DNA from: Gemmobacter sp. 24YEA27 | Lineage (GTDB): Bacteria > Pseudomonadota > Alphaproteobacteria > Rhodobacterales > Rhodobacteraceae | NCBI RefSeq assembly: GCF_030052995.1 | Contig: NZ_JASJPW010000005.1 | Span: 62,001 to 126,000, forward strand | Reading direction: 5' to 3' | Length of the DNA stretch: 64,000 nucleotides | Part shown: positions 1-8,344 of the stretch, in pieces | How positions within the stretch are numbered: the stretch's first letter is position 1 | Layout: every line of letters begins with the position of its first letter | Notes under the pieces: model-generated | The model's database searches: none | Seen by the model: only the letters and a program-made list of their open reading frames with translations | What the model was told of the DNA's origin: nothing | Position numbers and translations under genes: made by a program

Positions 1-725
1 TCATCAACCCCGATGATCGAGACCAGCGGCGTCGCCATGGTCAGCACCGCGTAAAGGTTCATCCAGTTCGGCAGGATGCGCTTCACCGTCTGCGGCAGGA
101 TCACCATCCGCATCGTCTGACCGCGGGAGAAGCCAAGCGATTCCGCGCTTTCCCACTGACCGGACGGTACCGACTGGATCGCACCGCGCACATATTCCGA
201 CATATAGGCCATGACGGGCAGCGACAGCCCGATCACCGCCTTCAGCCAGCCGGGAAACGGCATCGTCACGCCAAACAGCGTCACTTGGAACGGGATCAGC
301 AGGATGGCGTAGAACAAAAGCACCAGCCAGGGCGAGTTGCGGAAGAACTGTGTCACCAGCCAGGCGGCCTTGCGGATTACCAGCACCGGCGAGACCTGCA
401 GGATGCCCAAAAGCACGCCAAGAACGGTGCCGATCGCCATTGAAAGCACAGAGATCAGGATATTATAGCCAAAGCCCTGGGCCAGAAGCGGCGTCCATTT
501 CAGCAGGACCGAGGGGATCGAGGCCTGGCCCGGCTGTGTGCCCTGCGCCCAGGCGGTGCCGATCACGCTGGCGATCAGGCAGGCAAAGACCAGGCTCAGG
601 GTCAGCGGGTTAAAGAGCGTCTCCCGCCAGTTCAGCGCGGGCGCGGCATGGATGCGGCGCGGCAGCAGCACATCCATATGACCGGGTACGCGGCGGTCGG
701 GTTCGGGGATGGGGCGCAGCCACAT
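1..725 (-). CDS. amino-acid ABC transporter permease, HisM/GlnP type (3' end outside window)
   Basis: Reading leftward from the ATG at 725, the frame stays open to the window edge (about 241 residues seen). After a hydrophilic N-terminus there are several hydrophobic membrane segments. The amphipathic EAA loop near the C-terminal side reads EsaeSLGFSrgQtmrmVilPQ, the mark of the polar amino-acid permease family that forms half of the inner-membrane channel. The start lies 2 bp after the stop of the upstream permease, so the two are translationally linked and probably pair as a heterodimer. The substrate is not deducible. The C-terminus and the expected ATPase lie beyond position 1. Confidence 0.88.
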   Translation of the reverse strand, partial: MWLRPIPEPDRRVPGHMDVLLPRRIHAAPALNWRETLFNPLTLSLVFACLIASVIGTAWAQGTQPGQASIPSVLLKWTPLLAQGFGYNILISVLSMAIGTVLGVLLGILQVSPVLVIRKAAWLVTQFFRNSPWLVLLFYAILLIPFQVTLFGVTMPFPGWLKAVIGLSLPVMAYMSEYVRGAIQSVPSGQWESAESLGFSRGQTMRMVILPQTVKRILPNWMNLYAVLTMATPLVSIIGVD

Positions 726-726
726 G

Positions 727-1476
727 TCAGACTCCATATCCGGGGATGCGCAGCGCCTTTTCCCAGCGACCAAGGATCCAGACAAGGACCGCGACGAGCA
801 GGATATAGGTCAGCAGCAGAACGGTCATCATTTCGCGCACATTCAACTGTTCCGACCAGATCTGGGCGGCGGCGTATAAGAGCTCTGGCACAGCAATCGC
901 ATAGGCAAGCGAGGTGGTTTTAACGAGGTTCACCAGATTGGTGCCCAGCGATGGCAGTGAGATCCTGAGCGCCAGCGGCAGTACCACATAAAGATAGGTC
1001 TGAAACCGCGTGAAGCCGAGCGCCTCTGACGCCTCGATGGTGGAGCGCGGCACGGCGTCGATGCCAGAGCGAAAGATCTCGGTATTCAGCGCACCCGCAA
1101 AGAGCGAGAGCGAAATCACCGCCCAGGCAAAGGCAGAGATCATCGGAGTGCTGAGCCCGGTTTCACCCGTCACCCTCAGGACCGAGCCAAGCGCGAAGAA
1201 GAAGAAGTAAAGCTGCACCAGCGGCGGCGTATTGCGGAAAAAGGTCACAAACAGCCCGACCGGCGCGCGCAGGATCAGGTATTTCGACCCCTGGGCAAAA
1301 GCGCCGATCATGCCGACGAACAGCGAGAAGATGATCGACAGCACAGAGAGTTTGACGGTCATCCACAACCCGCCAAGGAACTGAGCACGGTCCCAGGCGT
1401 CGTAGCCAATGCTGATCTTGAGCCCATAGCTCTGGCGGAGCCACTGGAAAAACGTTTCGACAGTTTCCACCGCCAA
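727..1476 (-). CDS. amino-acid ABC transporter permease, HisQ type
   Basis: This 249-residue inner-membrane protein has about five hydrophobic segments. The EAA-loop region reads STIEASEALGFtrfqtylyvvLPlAL, followed by slgtNLvnLvKtTSLA, which is typical of the HisQ/GlnP permease family for polar amino acids. It lies between the binding protein gene and the second permease in the same orientation, forming one importer operon. It probably heterodimerises with the product of the next gene. Length is normal for the family. Confidence 0.9.
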   Translation of the reverse strand: MAVETVETFFQWLRQSYGLKISIGYDAWDRAQFLGGLWMTVKLSVLSIIFSLFVGMIGAFAQGSKYLILRAPVGLFVTFFRNTPPLVQLYFFFFALGSVLRVTGETGLSTPMISAFAWAVISLSLFAGALNTEIFRSGIDAVPRSTIEASEALGFTRFQTYLYVVLPLALRISLPSLGTNLVNLVKTTSLAYAIAVPELLYAAAQIWSEQLNVREMMTVLLLTYILLVAVLVWILGRWEKALRIPGYGV

Positions 1477-1529
1477 CTCCCCGGGAAAAGGGCCGGCCCC
1501 GCGTTACAGGACCGGCGGGATCAGCGCGA

Positions 1530-2333
1530 TTACTTGAACTTTTCGTATTGCTCTTCGAAGAACGGAGCGGGGGCGATGCCGTAGCGCTCATTGCTTTCGA
1601 TCAGGAAGCGGGTCTTGTGCCAGTCGGTGACGATCTCGCTGATCTTCTGACCATATGGGGCGTTCAGCTCTTCCAGCGGCACGGCGATAGCCCAGGGCTG
1701 CATCTGTTCGGTGACGAAGGGCATCTCGTAATCAGCCCAGACCGCCTCCGAGGCCAGCTGGCTCTCGATCCAGGTGTTGTCATAGGCCAGCCCGACACAG
1801 CTGCCATTGGTCAGCGCAGCGCTTGCCTCGGGCACGCCCGCGAAGGCCACGATATTGGCTTTGTATTTCTGGGTGATCTCGCGCAGGTAATAGCTGCCCT
1901 GAATGCCGCAAATATCCTTGCCCTCAAGATCCGTCCATTCTTTCAGGCCATTGGCCTTGGGTGCCAGAATATTTGCCCCGCCCGCGTAATAGTTCGGCTC
2001 GATCATGCCGACCACCTCACGGCGCTGCGGGTTGTCGCCCAGCGTCGCGATGATCAGGTCGATCCGGCCCTGTTGCAGGAATTCCATCCGGTTCGAGGCG
2101 ACGACCGGCACCAGCTCCAGGTCGACGCCAAGGCGGGTCGCAATGTCCTGGGCGAGGTCGATCTCGAGCCCGACGATATTGCCAGAAGCATCCAGATAGC
2201 CCCAGGGGCGGTAGTCATTCTTGACGCCGACGACGATCTTGCCGGCGCCGGCGATCTTTTCCAGCGTGTCAGCCGAGGCGAGCCCGGTGCTGGCAAGCAA
2301 AGCCGCCAGCGCGATTTTCAGCGATTTTTTCAT
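1530..2333 (-). CDS. periplasmic amino-acid-binding protein of the same ABC importer
   Basis: This 267-residue protein starts with a Sec signal peptide (MKKSLKIALAALLASTGLASA, cut near residue 21). It continues as a family-3 solute-binding protein: GKIVVGVKNDYRPWGY, then the GLEIDLAQDIA motif that contacts the ligand in this family. It is first in the operon with the two permeases, as usual. It would capture an amino acid or related amino compound in the periplasm. A divergent GlxA-type regulator starts 187 bp away and may control it. Confidence 0.9.
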   Translation of the reverse strand: MKKSLKIALAALLASTGLASADTLEKIAGAGKIVVGVKNDYRPWGYLDASGNIVGLEIDLAQDIATRLGVDLELVPVVASNRMEFLQQGRIDLIIATLGDNPQRREVVGMIEPNYYAGGANILAPKANGLKEWTDLEGKDICGIQGSYYLREITQKYKANIVAFAGVPEASAALTNGSCVGLAYDNTWIESQLASEAVWADYEMPFVTEQMQPWAIAVPLEELNAPYGQKISEIVTDWHKTRFLIESNERYGIAPAPFFEEQYEKFK

Positions 2334-2519
2334 TCGTCACTCCCGTGGATCAATGTCCGGTTTGGCCGCTTCAGGTCTGTCGCCCGGTGTCTGTCTTTTG
2401 TCCTCTCGCCTGGCCCGGGATCGGGGGCTTGAAGAATCACCCTATTCTGATCGGGCCAAAGCTGCGAAAATACTCCCCAACAGACATTTTGTTGTCATTT
2501 CCGGACAGGTTAACCAAGA

Positions 2520-3482
2520 GTGAAACGAGGCACAACCGAGAGATATGGTTTCGTCCTGATCAATGATTTCGCATTGATGTCGATGGCTTCTTCAGTGGAC
2601 CCTCTCCGCTCTGCCAATCAGATGTCAGGACGACAACTTTACGACTACGTCTTTCTCTCGGCGCAGGGCGGGCCGGTCCGGGCCTCATGCGGGGCATGGT
2701 TCGAAACCATTGCCCTTGCCGCGTCACCCCCCGATCTCGATTATCTGTTTATCGTCGCAGGCGGTAATCCATTCGCGCTCGACATCCCGGACTGCACAGG
2801 GTTTCTGCGCCAGGCGGCCAGGCGCGGCGTACCGCTTGGCGGAATTTCCGGCGGTGTCGTGCTGCTGGCACGGGCCGGATTGCTGGACAGAAGACGCATC
2901 GCTGTCCACTGGGAATATGCCGATTCCCTGCGCGAACTGGCCCCCGATCTGCTGATCGAACAGCGGCTTTTCGTGCTCGATCGCGACCGCGCCACCTGCG
3001 CGGGAGGCGTCGCTGGCCTTGACATGATGCATGCGCTGATCCGCTCTCAGCACGGCCATGCCCTGGCGGCCTCGGTCAGTCGGCGCTTCATCTACACCAC
3101 CATCCGCACGCCGGACGCGGCGCAGCGTGGCAGCCTGGTGACAGAGGCCCGGGTGCTGCCGGCGGTCTTTGCCGCGACCCGCCTGATGGAGGACCACATC
3201 GCCGATCCCTTGCCGCTGGAACAGCTTGCCCGCCTGTCCGGGTTGAGCAGCCGGCAGATTCAGCGGCAGTTTCAGCGGGATCTGGGCGTTTCGGTTATGG
3301 ATCATTACAGCGCGATCCGGCTCGACAAGGCGGATGAGCTTTTACGGCAAACCCGGCTGCCGATCGGCCAGGTCGCCTATGCGACCGGCTATTCCAGTCA
3401 GTCTAATTTCAGCCGCGCCTTCCTGCGTCGCTTCGGGATGAATCCCAGCGAAAGGCGCAATGCGGCCACTGCGCCCCGGTGA
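2520..3482 (+). CDS. GlxA-family transcriptional regulator (DJ-1/PfpI domain plus AraC helix-turn-helix)
   Basis: This 320-residue protein has an N-terminal DJ-1/PfpI-like domain (about residues 5-170) and a C-terminal AraC/XylS DNA-binding domain (about 215-312; LEQLARLSGLSSRQIQRQFQ and the second helix-turn-helix ending AyatGYsSQSNFSRAFLRRFGMNPSERR). The family includes amino-acid and glycine-betaine catabolism regulators. At the nucleophile-elbow position, where relatives often carry cysteine, residue 110 is Ser (GGISGG), so the domain is probably a ligand sensor, not an enzyme. The start is a GTG at 2520 with no strong ribosome-binding site. It diverges from the amino-acid importer, its likely target. 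Confidence 0.88.
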   Translation: MKRGTTERYGFVLINDFALMSMASSVDPLRSANQMSGRQLYDYVFLSAQGGPVRASCGAWFETIALAASPPDLDYLFIVAGGNPFALDIPDCTGFLRQAARRGVPLGGISGGVVLLARAGLLDRRRIAVHWEYADSLRELAPDLLIEQRLFVLDRDRATCAGGVAGLDMMHALIRSQHGHALAASVSRRFIYTTIRTPDAAQRGSLVTEARVLPAVFAATRLMEDHIADPLPLEQLARLSGLSSRQIQRQFQRDLGVSVMDHYSAIRLDKADELLRQTRLPIGQVAYATGYSSQSNFSRAFLRRFGMNPSERRNAATAPR

Positions 3483-3564
3483 CGCGTGATCACATTTAGC
3501 TGCGAATATCATTCGGCAAGACAGCAGCTTTAAGGATAGAATGGAACCTCCCAACCGCCGCCCA

Positions 3565-3726
3565 GGAAAGGCGAGACCGCTATCACCAAAGGCGAGTGTC
3601 AAGCCGGTGGCGATTATGATGATCACTGCGACGCTCCTGGCGACCGGCCTTTCTACCCAATGCAGGATCGACTGAATCGCCGCTTCCCAGGGCATGGAGG
3701 AGCCAGCCGTATAAGCGGCGGTGTCT
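3565..3726 (-). pseudogene. trbC: remnant of trbC (conjugal transfer pilin-type protein)
   Basis: On the minus strand a short frame reads AGSSMPWEAAIQSIL, then VERPVARSVAVIIIIATGL, then TLAFGD. This is the mature N-terminus and first membrane helix of TrbC/VirB2-like conjugation proteins (PWE..lq.Il..i.gPvA..vaviiiivtGltLAFG). It has a stop (TGA) about ten codons before the MPWE methionine instead of a full signal peptide, and the match is lost after AFGDSG, so only about 50 codons remain. No other trb genes are visible. It indicates that plasmid-type conjugation DNA once occupied this site. Confidence 0.6.
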
Positions 3727-3908
3727 CAGCAGGCGGATGACACAACCCGAGTTCGCGCCGCTGGCAATGTGGCGGCATGCGAGATGTCCCTGTTCCGAAC
3801 CGGAGGTTGCGGATGCTTCGGTCGTAAGCGGTGTCCGGCTCCCGCCTTCCATCGCAGTTTTTAATAGGATCATTGGGCTCCATTTTTGTTGGATGATGGA
3901 GCTTCTGC

Positions 3909-4298
3909 ATGGAGACTACATTGGAGGTTCTCACGGTTGGCGGCTCCGGTCGCCAGAACCGGAGTTGGCCTGCAGATGTGAAGGCACGGATTGTGGCTGA
4001 AACGCTGGTGCCGGGAGGCACGGTCAATGACGTTGCGCGGCGGCATGGTCTGCCTGCGAACCGTATCTTGTCGTGGCGGACGCTGGCGCGGAAGGGGCGT
4101 CTGGTTCTGCCAGCGCCGGAGGATCCGGTTGAGTTCGCGGCCCTGTTGCTCTGGCCTGCAGATGATGTTCCGCACCCGGTCGACCCTGCCGCGACCGGCC
4201 CGGAGATTGCGTTCGGTGCCGTTGTGATCCGTCTGGAAGTCGGCGCTTCGGCGGAGCGGATCGCGTCCGTAGCGCGTGCCTTGGCGACGGGCACGTGA
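3909..4298 (+). CDS. tnpA: IS66 accessory protein TnpA
   Basis: This 129-residue protein has an N-terminal helix-turn-helix (WPADVKARIVAETLVPGGTV, then VARRHGLPANRILSWR), as in IS66 orf1 proteins. It is needed with TnpB and TnpC for transposition in characterised elements. It is intact here, but the element cannot move alone because tnpC is truncated. It overlaps tnpB by 4 bp (GTGA), suggesting coupled translation. Confidence 0.88.
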   Translation: METTLEVLTVGGSGRQNRSWPADVKARIVAETLVPGGTVNDVARRHGLPANRILSWRTLARKGRLVLPAPEDPVEFAALLLWPADDVPHPVDPAATGPEIAFGAVVIRLEVGASAERIASVARALATGT

Positions 4299-4648
4299 TC
4301 TTCCCATCGAACCGGGTGCGGATCATGGTGGCCACGAAGGCCATCGATTTTCGCAAAGGTCATGATAGCCTGGCCGCGATGGTGAAGAACGAGTTGCACA
4401 AGGATCCGTTCACCGGCACCGTCTTTGTGTTCCGGGCCAAGAAGGCGGACCGGCTGAAGCTGCTCTACTGGGACGGCACCGGGTTGGTGATGGCTTACAA
4501 ACGGCTCGAAGAGCATATGTTTACCTGGCCTGCGGTGAAGGACGGGCTGCTGATGATGAATCATGCCCAGTTCGAAGCTCTGTTCGCCGGGCTGGATTGG
4601 CGCCGGGTTCGGGCCATCGCGGCAAAGGCACCGGAGGCGGTGGAATAG
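4295..4648 (+). CDS. tnpB: IS66 accessory protein TnpB (Orf2)
   Basis: This 117-residue protein has the conserved IS66 Orf2 blocks VRIMVATKAIDFRKGHDSLA, FVFRAKKADRLKLLYWDGTG and a C-terminal FEALFAGLDWRRV. It has normal length and appears intact, and starts inside the last codons of tnpA. Its precise role in transposition is unknown even in studied members. Confidence 0.92.
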   Translation: MIFPSNRVRIMVATKAIDFRKGHDSLAAMVKNELHKDPFTGTVFVFRAKKADRLKLLYWDGTGLVMAYKRLEEHMFTWPAVKDGLLMMNHAQFEALFAGLDWRRVRAIAAKAPEAVE

Positions 4649-4716
4649 TCCTGTTTTTGTTGGGTCCGGCATTACTTTTTGCGGGTGTTGGCCGTGGTGG
4701 GCGATAGACTGCGGCC

Positions 4717-5082
4717 ATGCCGGAGACCGCTGATCTTCTTAAGGAAATTGCCACGCTGAAGGCGATGTTGATCGCCTCGGAGGCGCATAACCTGCGCAAG
4801 GACGAGCGTATCGAACGGCTGGAGAAGCTGCTCGCGGCGTTCAGACACGCAGCGTTCGGACGCAGGTCGGAGAAGAACGATCCGGACCAGTTCGAACTGG
4901 CGCTCGAGGATCTGGAGACGGCCATCGCCGCGATCCATGCCGAAGAGGATGCTGACGACCGCGCTGCCAAACGCCCCGCCAAGCCGCGTGCCGCCAATCG
5001 CGGATCATTGCCAAACATCTGCCGCGCATCGAAGAAGTCATCGAGCCGGACAGCCTGATCTGCGCCTGTGGCGGCTGCGGCT
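4717..5082 (+). pseudogene. tnpC: truncated and frameshifted IS66 transposase TnpC
   Basis: The N-terminal coiled-coil region is present (LLKEIATLKAMLIASEAHN, then KDERIERLEKLLAAFRHAAF and GRRSEK), then the basic RAAKRPAKPRA stretch. After RGSLP, near 5011, one base is missing. Adding it restores KHLPRIEEVIEPDSLICACG and the start of the zinc-binding region. At about 5082 the match stops and IS5 sequence begins. The whole DDE catalytic part is gone, so the product cannot be active. Confidence 0.85.
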
Positions 5083-5764
5083 GTTTTTCAGTTTGTTGAA
5101 GCAGCGCTCGACCATGTTGCGCAGGGTGTAAATGGTCATGTCGACAGTCTTGCGCACCCTTCGGTTCTTTCGCATCGGTATCATGGGCAGGGCGTTGCGG
5201 CTCTCGATGTCTTCCCGAATTTTATCAGAGTCATAGCCCCTGTCGGCGACCAGAACTGCCGGTTGGGGCAGATTGTCAGCCATCACCAGATCGTAGCCGG
5301 TGTAGTCGGAATCCTGCCCGGGCGTGATCTCGGTCCTCATCGGGAGGCCCGCACCGTTGACCCGGAGATGGATTTTGGTCGAGAACCCACCTCTCGAACG
5401 GCCAGGAGCCTCTTGTCAGCAGTCCCCCTTTTGCGCCTGCCGCATGATCATGGGCGCGGATCACAGTGCTATCAACCATCTGGAGCTTGTCTGGCGCGAT
5501 CCCAGCGTGGTTCAGCGCGTCCAGGATGTCCTCCCACAGCCCTGCGAGCGTCCAGCGGCGGAACTGCCGGTAGACTGAGGACCACTTGCCTAACCCTTCG
5601 GGCAGGTCGCGCCAAGGCGCGCCAGTTCTTGCGACCTAGAAAATACCATTCAGAACAATACGATGATCCGCAGGATTCCGCCCATTCGGGTGTCGGACGC
5701 CACGAATGAAGCCCTCAAAGAAGGCCCACTCATCGTCGGATATCAGGTTGCGCGCCAAGCCCAT
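5083..5764 (-). pseudogene. IS5-family transposase, broken and 3'-truncated
   Basis: Reading leftward from the ATG at 5764, the protein begins MGLARNLISDDEWAFFEGFI, and continues with GAPWRDLPEGLGKWSSVYRQ. It later gives MVDSTVIRAHDHAAGAKGG, then a frameshift, then VADRGYDSDKIRE and LRNMVERCFNKLKN, all typical of the IS427 subgroup of IS5. An in-frame amber codon (CTA at 5636-5638 on the plus strand) replaces the expected Trp of IFWVAR. The last roughly 30 codons after NKLKN are missing where it meets tnpC. The element is dead. Confidence 0.85.
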
Positions 5765-5844
5765 CTCCCAAGTAGAGATGAGCTTGAATCATAGGACGCC
5801 TGCAAGCGGAATCCCTTTTGTCAACACGACCTAAGAAGACCGTG

Positions 5845-6110
5845 AAAGAATCGCTGCTGAAGCCCTGAGCCGATCAGCGATCTCACCGTTCCCTCGGGGG
5901 GCGGCTTTGATGTTGCCGAGGCGCAGGCGGCAGATGAGGCTTTCATCACCTCCGCTTCTTCCTTCGTGCTGCCGGTGATCGAGTTCGACGGTCAGCGTTT
6001 GCCCGCCTGTCAGCCCCGGCCCCGCAACACGGCGCCTTCGCGAAATCCATATCGAGGAAGCAGGCAGGGCGGCCATATGCTGCTCTGGCCCGGCGGTGCT
6101 GTCGCGCGGG
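5845..6110 (+). pseudogene. remnant of a D-amino-acid aminotransferase (class IV aminotransferase), C-terminal end
   Basis: One plus-strand frame reads DVAEAQAADEAFITSASSFV, then LPVIEFDGQRL; another frame continues PGPATRRLREIHIEEAGRAA. Together these match the C-terminal 60 or so residues of D-amino-acid/branched-chain class IV aminotransferases (EAFiTSAs.fvlPVieiDG...GdGkpGp.tRrLReiYieea). A frameshift near 6005 separates the two parts, and upstream sequence is scrambled before IS5 begins. No start remains. It is the scar of a gene removed by the IS events on its left. Confidence 0.65.
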
Positions 6111-6114
6111 GTGA

Positions 6115-6900
6115 TCAGTCTGGCAAAAGCAATCCTGATCCGTTGCGGCGCAGGGCCGCTGACAGTTCCGCCGCCGGTTCGCGATCTGTGATGAGCGAGA
6201 GCCCGTCATGCCACCGGTCAAGCAGCACAAGCGCCCGCTTTTCAAACTTGCTGTGATCGGCCAGCACATAAGAGCGGCCCGCACTGGCCAGCATGGCGGA
6301 GTAGACTTCGCCAACCCCCAGCATCGCCTCGCTGATCCCGTCGATGCTGACCCCCGAGGCGCCGATCAGGACCACAGGTGCCCGGTAACGTTCCACCGCG
6401 CGGATGGTTTCGGGGCCGCAGACCATCCGCTCCTGCGGCTCGAACCCGCCGGGCAGAAGAACGATTTCGATGAGCGGGTTTGACGACAGTTCCAGCGCGA
6501 TGGGGTAGGCCGGGGTAATCACGGTGATGCGGCGCATGATGTTGCGCAGCACCCGCGCGAATTGCAGCATCGTGGCACCGCCGCCAAGCAGCAATGCCTC
6601 TTCGCCCGCCACCTCCTGCAGCGCCCGGCTGGCAATGGCCTGGCGTTCGGCTACATTAAGATTGATGCGGTCGTTGAGCAGGGGCTCGAAGCGGTTCTGC
6701 GCCACGATCGCACCCCCATAGGTGCGGCTGAGCCGGCCGGCCTGATCCAGTTCGGCAAGGTCGCGTCTGATCGTCTCGGTCGAAACATCCAGCTCTTCGG
6801 CAAGCTGGTTCACCCGCTGCGCCGGATTGGCCTCAAGCGCGCTGAGGATGTTGTCCTGGCGCTGCTCCTTGCGCGATCTGCTCGGTTTCACTGCTGGCAC
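6115..6900 (-). CDS. DeoR/GlpR-family transcriptional regulator, probable repressor of the microcompartment operon
   Basis: This 261-residue protein has an N-terminal DeoR winged helix (about residues 10-65: RQDNILSALEANPAQRVNQL, DVSTETIRRDLAELDQAGRL) and a C-terminal sugar-phosphate-sensor domain of the DeoRC type (about 80-235, with LLLGGGATMLQFA, VLLPGGF and VLADHSKFEKRALVLL). Such proteins are usually repressors relieved by a phosphorylated metabolite. It diverges from the microcompartment operon (151 bp to the GTG at 7052), so amino-propanol phosphate is an attractive but unproven inducer. Confidence 0.9.
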   Translation of the reverse strand: MPAVKPSRSRKEQRQDNILSALEANPAQRVNQLAEELDVSTETIRRDLAELDQAGRLSRTYGGAIVAQNRFEPLLNDRINLNVAERQAIASRALQEVAGEEALLLGGGATMLQFARVLRNIMRRITVITPAYPIALELSSNPLIEIVLLPGGFEPQERMVCGPETIRAVERYRAPVVLIGASGVSIDGISEAMLGVGEVYSAMLASAGRSYVLADHSKFEKRALVLLDRWHDGLSLITDREPAAELSAALRRNGSGLLLPD

Positions 6901-6920
6901 CTTCTTACATTACGCCCCCG

Positions 6921-7018
6921 GATTCTGCGGAGTTCTGCATCATCGCAACCGGAATGACAAAACTCAAACAGAGGAAATGACCAACTAGCAACAATTAAAT
7001 GTTGCCAGATGCAGAATC
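6921..7018. promoter_or_regulatory. candidate operator region between the DeoR regulator and the microcompartment operon
   Basis: Three repeated elements are visible. RTTCTGC occurs at 6922 and again exactly 10 bp later at 6932, and in inverted orientation at 7011-7017 (GCAGAAT). TTCTGCATC at 6933-6941 and GATGCAGAA at 7008-7016 form a perfect 9-bp inverted pair. A separate dyad GCAACA-ATTAAA-TGTTGC lies at 6988-7005. Direct repeats spaced by a helical turn plus a distant inverted copy fit a looping DeoR-type repressor. Binding is inferred. Confidence 0.5.
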
Positions 7019-7051
7019 AAATGCCAGTCTTCGGTCAAACGGAGGTGCCTC

Positions 7052-8332
7052 GTGTTCAATTACGGATACTTCAGCTTCGATTCGAAAGCAGAACTGCTTG
7101 CGAAATCGATCGAATACTGGAACCCCGGCAAGACAAAGTTCTGGCAGGATGCCGGGATCGATATGGTGATCGACCGGCGTGAGGGATATTACCTTTACGA
7201 CATGTCGGGCCGCAGGCTGATCGACCTGCATCTCAATGGCGGGACGTATAATTTTGGCCATCGCAACCCCGAATTGGTGGCGACGCTGAAATCCGCGCTC
7301 GACTATTTCGACATGGGCAATCACTGGTTCCCGTCAGTGGCCCGCGCGGCCTTTGCCGAAAAGCTGGTGAAGACCACAAACCACATGCAATACGCAATCT
7401 TCGGCGCAGGTGGCGCGGAAGCTGTGGAGATTGCGCTGAAAACTGCCCGATATGCCACAAAACGCCGCAAGATCGTTTCGATCATCAAAGGCTATCACGG
7501 CCATTCCGGTCTGTCGGTTGCCACCGGAGACGAGCGGTTCTCAAAGATCTTCCTCGCGGACAAGCCCGATGAATTCATCCAGGTGCCGTTCAACGACATC
7601 GACGCGCTGGATCGCGCCCTGAAGGGTCGGGATGTCGCTGGTTTCATTATCGAAACCATCCCGGCGACCTATGGGTTCCCGATGCCGGACGATGGCTATC
7701 TGAAGGCCTGCCAGGACCTCTGCCGCCGGTATGGCACCCTTTATATCGCCGATGAGGTTCAGACCGGGCTGATGCGCTGCGGCACGATGTGGGGCTGGCA
7801 AAGCTATGGGCTGGAGCCGGATATGTTTGTCACCGGCAAGGGACTTGGCGGCGGCATTTACCCGATTTCGGCCTGTGTGGTGACCGAAAAATGTGGCGGC
7901 TGGCTGCATGAGGATGGCGCCGCGCATATCTCGACCTCGGGCGGGTCAGAGCTTGGCTGTATCGTCGGTCATCAGGTGATCGACATCCTGCAACGCCCCG
8001 AGGTGATTGCGAATGTGCAGTCGGTGGCAGAGTTCTTCCGCCGCGCGCTGACACAGATGATGGCGGCCCACAGCGATATTTTCGTGGGCGTCCGTCAGCG
8101 CGGTGTCATTCTCGGGCTGGAATATGACCATCCCGAAGGCGCGGTCGCGGTGTCGCGAGCGCTTTATGAACATGGGGTCTGGGCGATTTTTTCCTCGCTC
8201 GACAAACGGGTGTTGCAGTTCAAGCCGGGTGTGTTGCTGGATGTGGCAACCTGCCAGGAAATCATTGACCGGATGGAGGCCGCGATGCCGCGCGCCCGTG
8301 CTTTGCTGCGCGATATGCGCCGCGCGGCCTGA
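7052..8332 (+). CDS. class III PLP aminotransferase fold enzyme, probable 1-amino-2-propanol-phosphate phospho-lyase of the microcompartment
   Basis: This 426-residue PLP enzyme of aminotransferase class III carries ADEVQTGLMRCG and the PLP lysine K263 in VTGKGLGGGIYP. This family includes ethanolamine-phosphate phospho-lyase, and in the RMM microcompartments a member is proposed to split 1-amino-2-propanol phosphate into propionaldehyde, ammonia and phosphate. That assignment here rests on context: kinase, acylating aldehyde dehydrogenase and shell genes in the same operon. The start is GTG at 7052 with a GGAGG site at 7041-7045. It is first in the operon. An ordinary omega-transaminase cannot be excluded. 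Confidence 0.85.
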   Translation: MFNYGYFSFDSKAELLAKSIEYWNPGKTKFWQDAGIDMVIDRREGYYLYDMSGRRLIDLHLNGGTYNFGHRNPELVATLKSALDYFDMGNHWFPSVARAAFAEKLVKTTNHMQYAIFGAGGAEAVEIALKTARYATKRRKIVSIIKGYHGHSGLSVATGDERFSKIFLADKPDEFIQVPFNDIDALDRALKGRDVAGFIIETIPATYGFPMPDDGYLKACQDLCRRYGTLYIADEVQTGLMRCGTMWGWQSYGLEPDMFVTGKGLGGGIYPISACVVTEKCGGWLHEDGAAHISTSGGSELGCIVGHQVIDILQRPEVIANVQSVAEFFRRALTQMMAAHSDIFVGVRQRGVILGLEYDHPEGAVAVSRALYEHGVWAIFSSLDKRVLQFKPGVLLDVATCQEIIDRMEAAMPRARALLRDMRRAA

Positions 8333-8344
8333 GGGGGATAGCAG

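Larger units (their letters stand above)
3824..5082 (+). mobile_element. IS66-family insertion sequence, truncated on the right
   Basis: The left end starts with GTAAGCGGTGTCCGG, an IS66-type terminal repeat. Inside are the three ordered genes of the family: tnpA, tnpB overlapping by 4 bp, and tnpC. tnpC stops matching at about 5082, exactly where reverse-oriented IS5 transposase sequence begins, so most of tnpC and the right end are lost. A related terminal repeat (GTAAGCGATGTCCCGG) is seen at 29002 in a second IS66 remnant. Confidence 0.85.
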
